Notes under the pieces: generated by a model | Seen by the model: the letters and a program-made list of their open reading frames with translations, nothing else | What the model was told of the DNA's origin: nothing | Database searches by the model: none | Program-made: the position numbers and the translations under genes | Assembly (NCBI GenBank): GCA_007123465.1 | Contig: SKLB01000164.1 | Span: 1-6,977, forward strand | Source: Spirochaetales bacterium | Lineage (GTDB): Bacteria > Spirochaetota > Spirochaetia > DSM-27196 > PWMO01 | Length of the DNA: 6,977 bases | Direction: 5' to 3' | Shown: piece after piece, positions 5,528-6,977 of the stretch | Layout: every line of letters starts with the position of its first letter | How positions within the stretch are numbered: the stretch's first letter is position 1

Positions 5528-6977
5528 GTACTCTTTTCCTTTCCCGCGCTCGCTAAACCAAGACTATGGTTTACGATGTTTTCTTCGGTTATCTGGTCAC
5601 CTTCGAGTTCGGCGCACAAAAGCCCTGCTCTCATCACGCCGATTCGGTCACAAACTGCTACCAGTTCCGGGTTGTCCGAGGAAATGATGATGATAAACTT
5701 CCCATCATTGGCAAGGCTCTCTATCAGCCGGTAAATCTCACTTTTGCTTCCCACGTCTACGCCAACGGTGGGTTCATCAAAAATGATGATCTCCGAACCG
5801 GCGAAAAGCCATTTCCCCAGCACAACCTTCTGTTGGTTTCCGCCGCTCAGGTTGATTACCTTCTGCAGTACCGTGGGCGTCTTGATGTCCAACTGCTCAA
5901 CCACGGCTTCGGCGGCGATGCGTTCCCTGGTTGGATTCAGGAAGCTCCTGATGCGCGCCTTGATCTCCTTCACAAGGCGCACCAGCGTGATATTCTCGTG
6001 TACCGGCTGGATGAGCACAAGGCCGCTATCCTTGCGGTCCTCGGTAAGGAAACCGATTCCCTTATCAACGGCGTCAAACGGTGTCTTTGGAGTGATCTCT
6101 TCTCCGTCAAGCAGCAGGCTGCCGCCATCCCGTTGGTCTACACCGAAGATCAGCTGCGCCAACTCTGTTCTGCCGGCACCAACCAGACCGGCAATGCCGT
6201 ATATCTCTCCGGCCCGGATTGAAAACGAGACATGATCCACGGTTCCCTCGCGGTGGAAATCGACTACTTCCAGTAGCGAGCGCTCAGCGAGGGTTTGTCT
6301 GGCCGTTTTGTCACGTACATACAGTGATTGGGACGAGCGACCGATCATTTCAGGGATGACCGTGTTGACATCGGTCTCGGCGGTGCGCCTGGTACTGACT
6401 CGTACCCCGTCTTTGAATACCGTGACACTATCACTGATTTCGAATATCTCGTTCAAGTGATGCGAGATATAGATTGTACTCAACCCCAGTGCGGAATAAC
6501 GGCGTATCAGCGAAAAGAGCGCCTGTTTTCCGTGGCCGTCGAGGGATGCCGTCGGCTCGTCCAGGATCAGAATCTTGGCCTGTCTGGAAAACGCCTTGGC
6601 GATGCTTATCAGCTTCTTCTCTACAAACGTAAGAGAGCCGACACGCGCTCCCGGTTTGACCTCGATCCCCAGCTGTTGCAGCAATTCATCGGCCGCCCGG
6701 ATGCAGGAACGAAGACTGAAAAAACGGTAAGAGGTGCGCGGGAGATCGTAGAGCAGGATGTTTTCGGCAACGGTGATGTCCTCGACCAGCTGGTTTTCCT
6801 GGTGAACGGTCTGAATTCCCAGCTCGATTGAGCGTCCCGGATCGAGATAGTCACACTTAACGCCTTCCACATATATGCTGCCTGAGTCCAGCGGCACCGA
6901 CCCTGCAATAATCTCCACCAGCGTTGTTTTCCCCGCCCCGTTTTGACCAACCAGTGCGTGTACCTCACCGCGCAGGA
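5524..6977 (-). CDS. Sugar ABC transporter ATP-binding protein, RbsA/MglA type with two ATPase domains (5' partial)
   Basis: The gene runs off the right edge; 483 whole codons are visible and about 20 N-terminal residues are missing compared with the usual 500. A GTG at 6918 is not the start, because the frame continues upstream and encodes Walker A GQNGAGKT (6948-6925). Visible residues are numbered from the codon at 6975. Domain 1 has Q59 in TVHQENQLVEDITVAENI, a degenerate signature LTFVEKK (115-121), Walker B ILILDEPTASLD (D139, E140) and YISHH (H172 or H173). Domain 2 has a Walker A-like GAGRTE without Lys (266-271), a full LSGGNQQK signature (376-383), Walker B IIIFDEPT (D400, E401) and SSDNPE in place of the His loop. 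A degenerate second half is normal for this family. The protein powers sugar import with the permease that follows. A binding-protein gene probably lies upstream, beyond the window. Confidence 0.95.
   Translation of the reverse strand, partial: LRGEVHALVGQNGAGKTTLVEIIAGSVPLDSGSIYVEGVKCDYLDPGRSIELGIQTVHQENQLVEDITVAENILLYDLPRTSYRFFSLRSCIRAADELLQQLGIEVKPGARVGSLTFVEKKLISIAKAFSRQAKILILDEPTASLDGHGKQALFSLIRRYSALGLSTIYISHHLNEIFEISDSVTVFKDGVRVSTRRTAETDVNTVIPEMIGRSSQSLYVRDKTARQTLAERSLLEVVDFHREGTVDHVSFSIRAGEIYGIAGLVGAGRTELAQLIFGVDQRDGGSLLLDGEEITPKTPFDAVDKGIGFLTEDRKDSGLVLIQPVHENITLVRLVKEIKARIRSFLNPTRERIAAEAVVEQLDIKTPTVLQKVINLSGGNQQKVVLGKWLFAGSEIIIFDEPTVGVDVGSKSEIYRLIESLANDGKFIIIISSDNPELVAVCDRIGVMRAGLLCAELEGDQITEENIVNHSLGLASAGKEKST

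Noticed and set aside
5566..6235. Two long plus-strand open frames (218 and 163 codons)
   Set aside because: Both are antisense to the ABC ATPase, whose Walker, signature and Q-loop motifs fix the true frame; the translations show no recognisable domain.
5524..6918. GTG at 6918 as the start of the ABC ATPase
   Set aside because: The same frame continues to the window edge and encodes Walker A and preceding family residues, so the gene is 5' partial.
3539..6977. Calling the minus operon a ribose operon (rbs)
   Set aside because: The ATPase and permease define only the CUT2 family. No ribokinase, RbsD, binding protein or RbsR is visible, and a NagB-like gene follows in their place.
1..6977. 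CRISPR array, tRNA or rRNA gene, insertion sequence, phage or toxin-antitoxin genes
   Set aside because: I read all gaps over 40 bases and saw no spaced repeats, tRNA-like cloverleaf, terminal inverted repeats or transposase motifs.

Overview
The window is dense bacterial DNA with short intergenic gaps, Shine-Dalgarno motifs and one 4-base gene overlap. It is moderately GC-rich by eye; I did not count it. Nothing in it fixes the taxon. Ribose-type sugar ABC transporters next to Gfo/Idh/MocA, VOC and UroD-like genes are common in heterotrophic anaerobes and soil bacteria such as Spirochaetota, Chloroflexota and Firmicutes, but that is a guess. I see no RNA genes, insertion sequences, CRISPR arrays or phage genes.

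Layout: (1) 1-639, plus strand: the C-terminal part of an AIF/ferredoxin-reductase-type FAD oxidoreductase, cut by the left edge. (2) 747-1829, plus: a complete Gfo/Idh/MocA oxidoreductase with a strong ribosome binding site and a possible promoter in the 107-base gap before it. (3) 1857-2243, minus: a small VOC (glyoxalase-fold) protein, convergent with gene 2 across a perfect inverted repeat. (4) 2244-2471: a divergent regulatory gap with two back-to-back TTGACA boxes. (5) 2472-3491, plus: a uroporphyrinogen-decarboxylase-superfamily protein that is more like the corrinoid methyltransferase branch (H-x-C plus a distal Cys) than HemE; its start codon is doubtful. (6) 6977-3539, minus: an operon read right to left, with a ribose-type ABC ATPase (cut by the right edge), its permease (ATGA overlap) and a glucosamine-6-phosphate-deaminase-like protein 9 bases further on.

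Working together (inference): the minus operon would import a sugar or sugar-like compound and pass it to a NagB-fold enzyme that lacks one catalytic aspartate and the usual phosphate loop. The Gfo/Idh/MocA dehydrogenase, VOC protein and UroD-like protein may act on the same or a related compound. No substrate-binding protein, kinase or regulator is visible; the binding protein probably lies just beyond the right edge. The points most worth a second look are the altered NagB-like active site, the orphan UroD-like putative zinc methyltransferase with its unclear start, and the shared divergent promoter.
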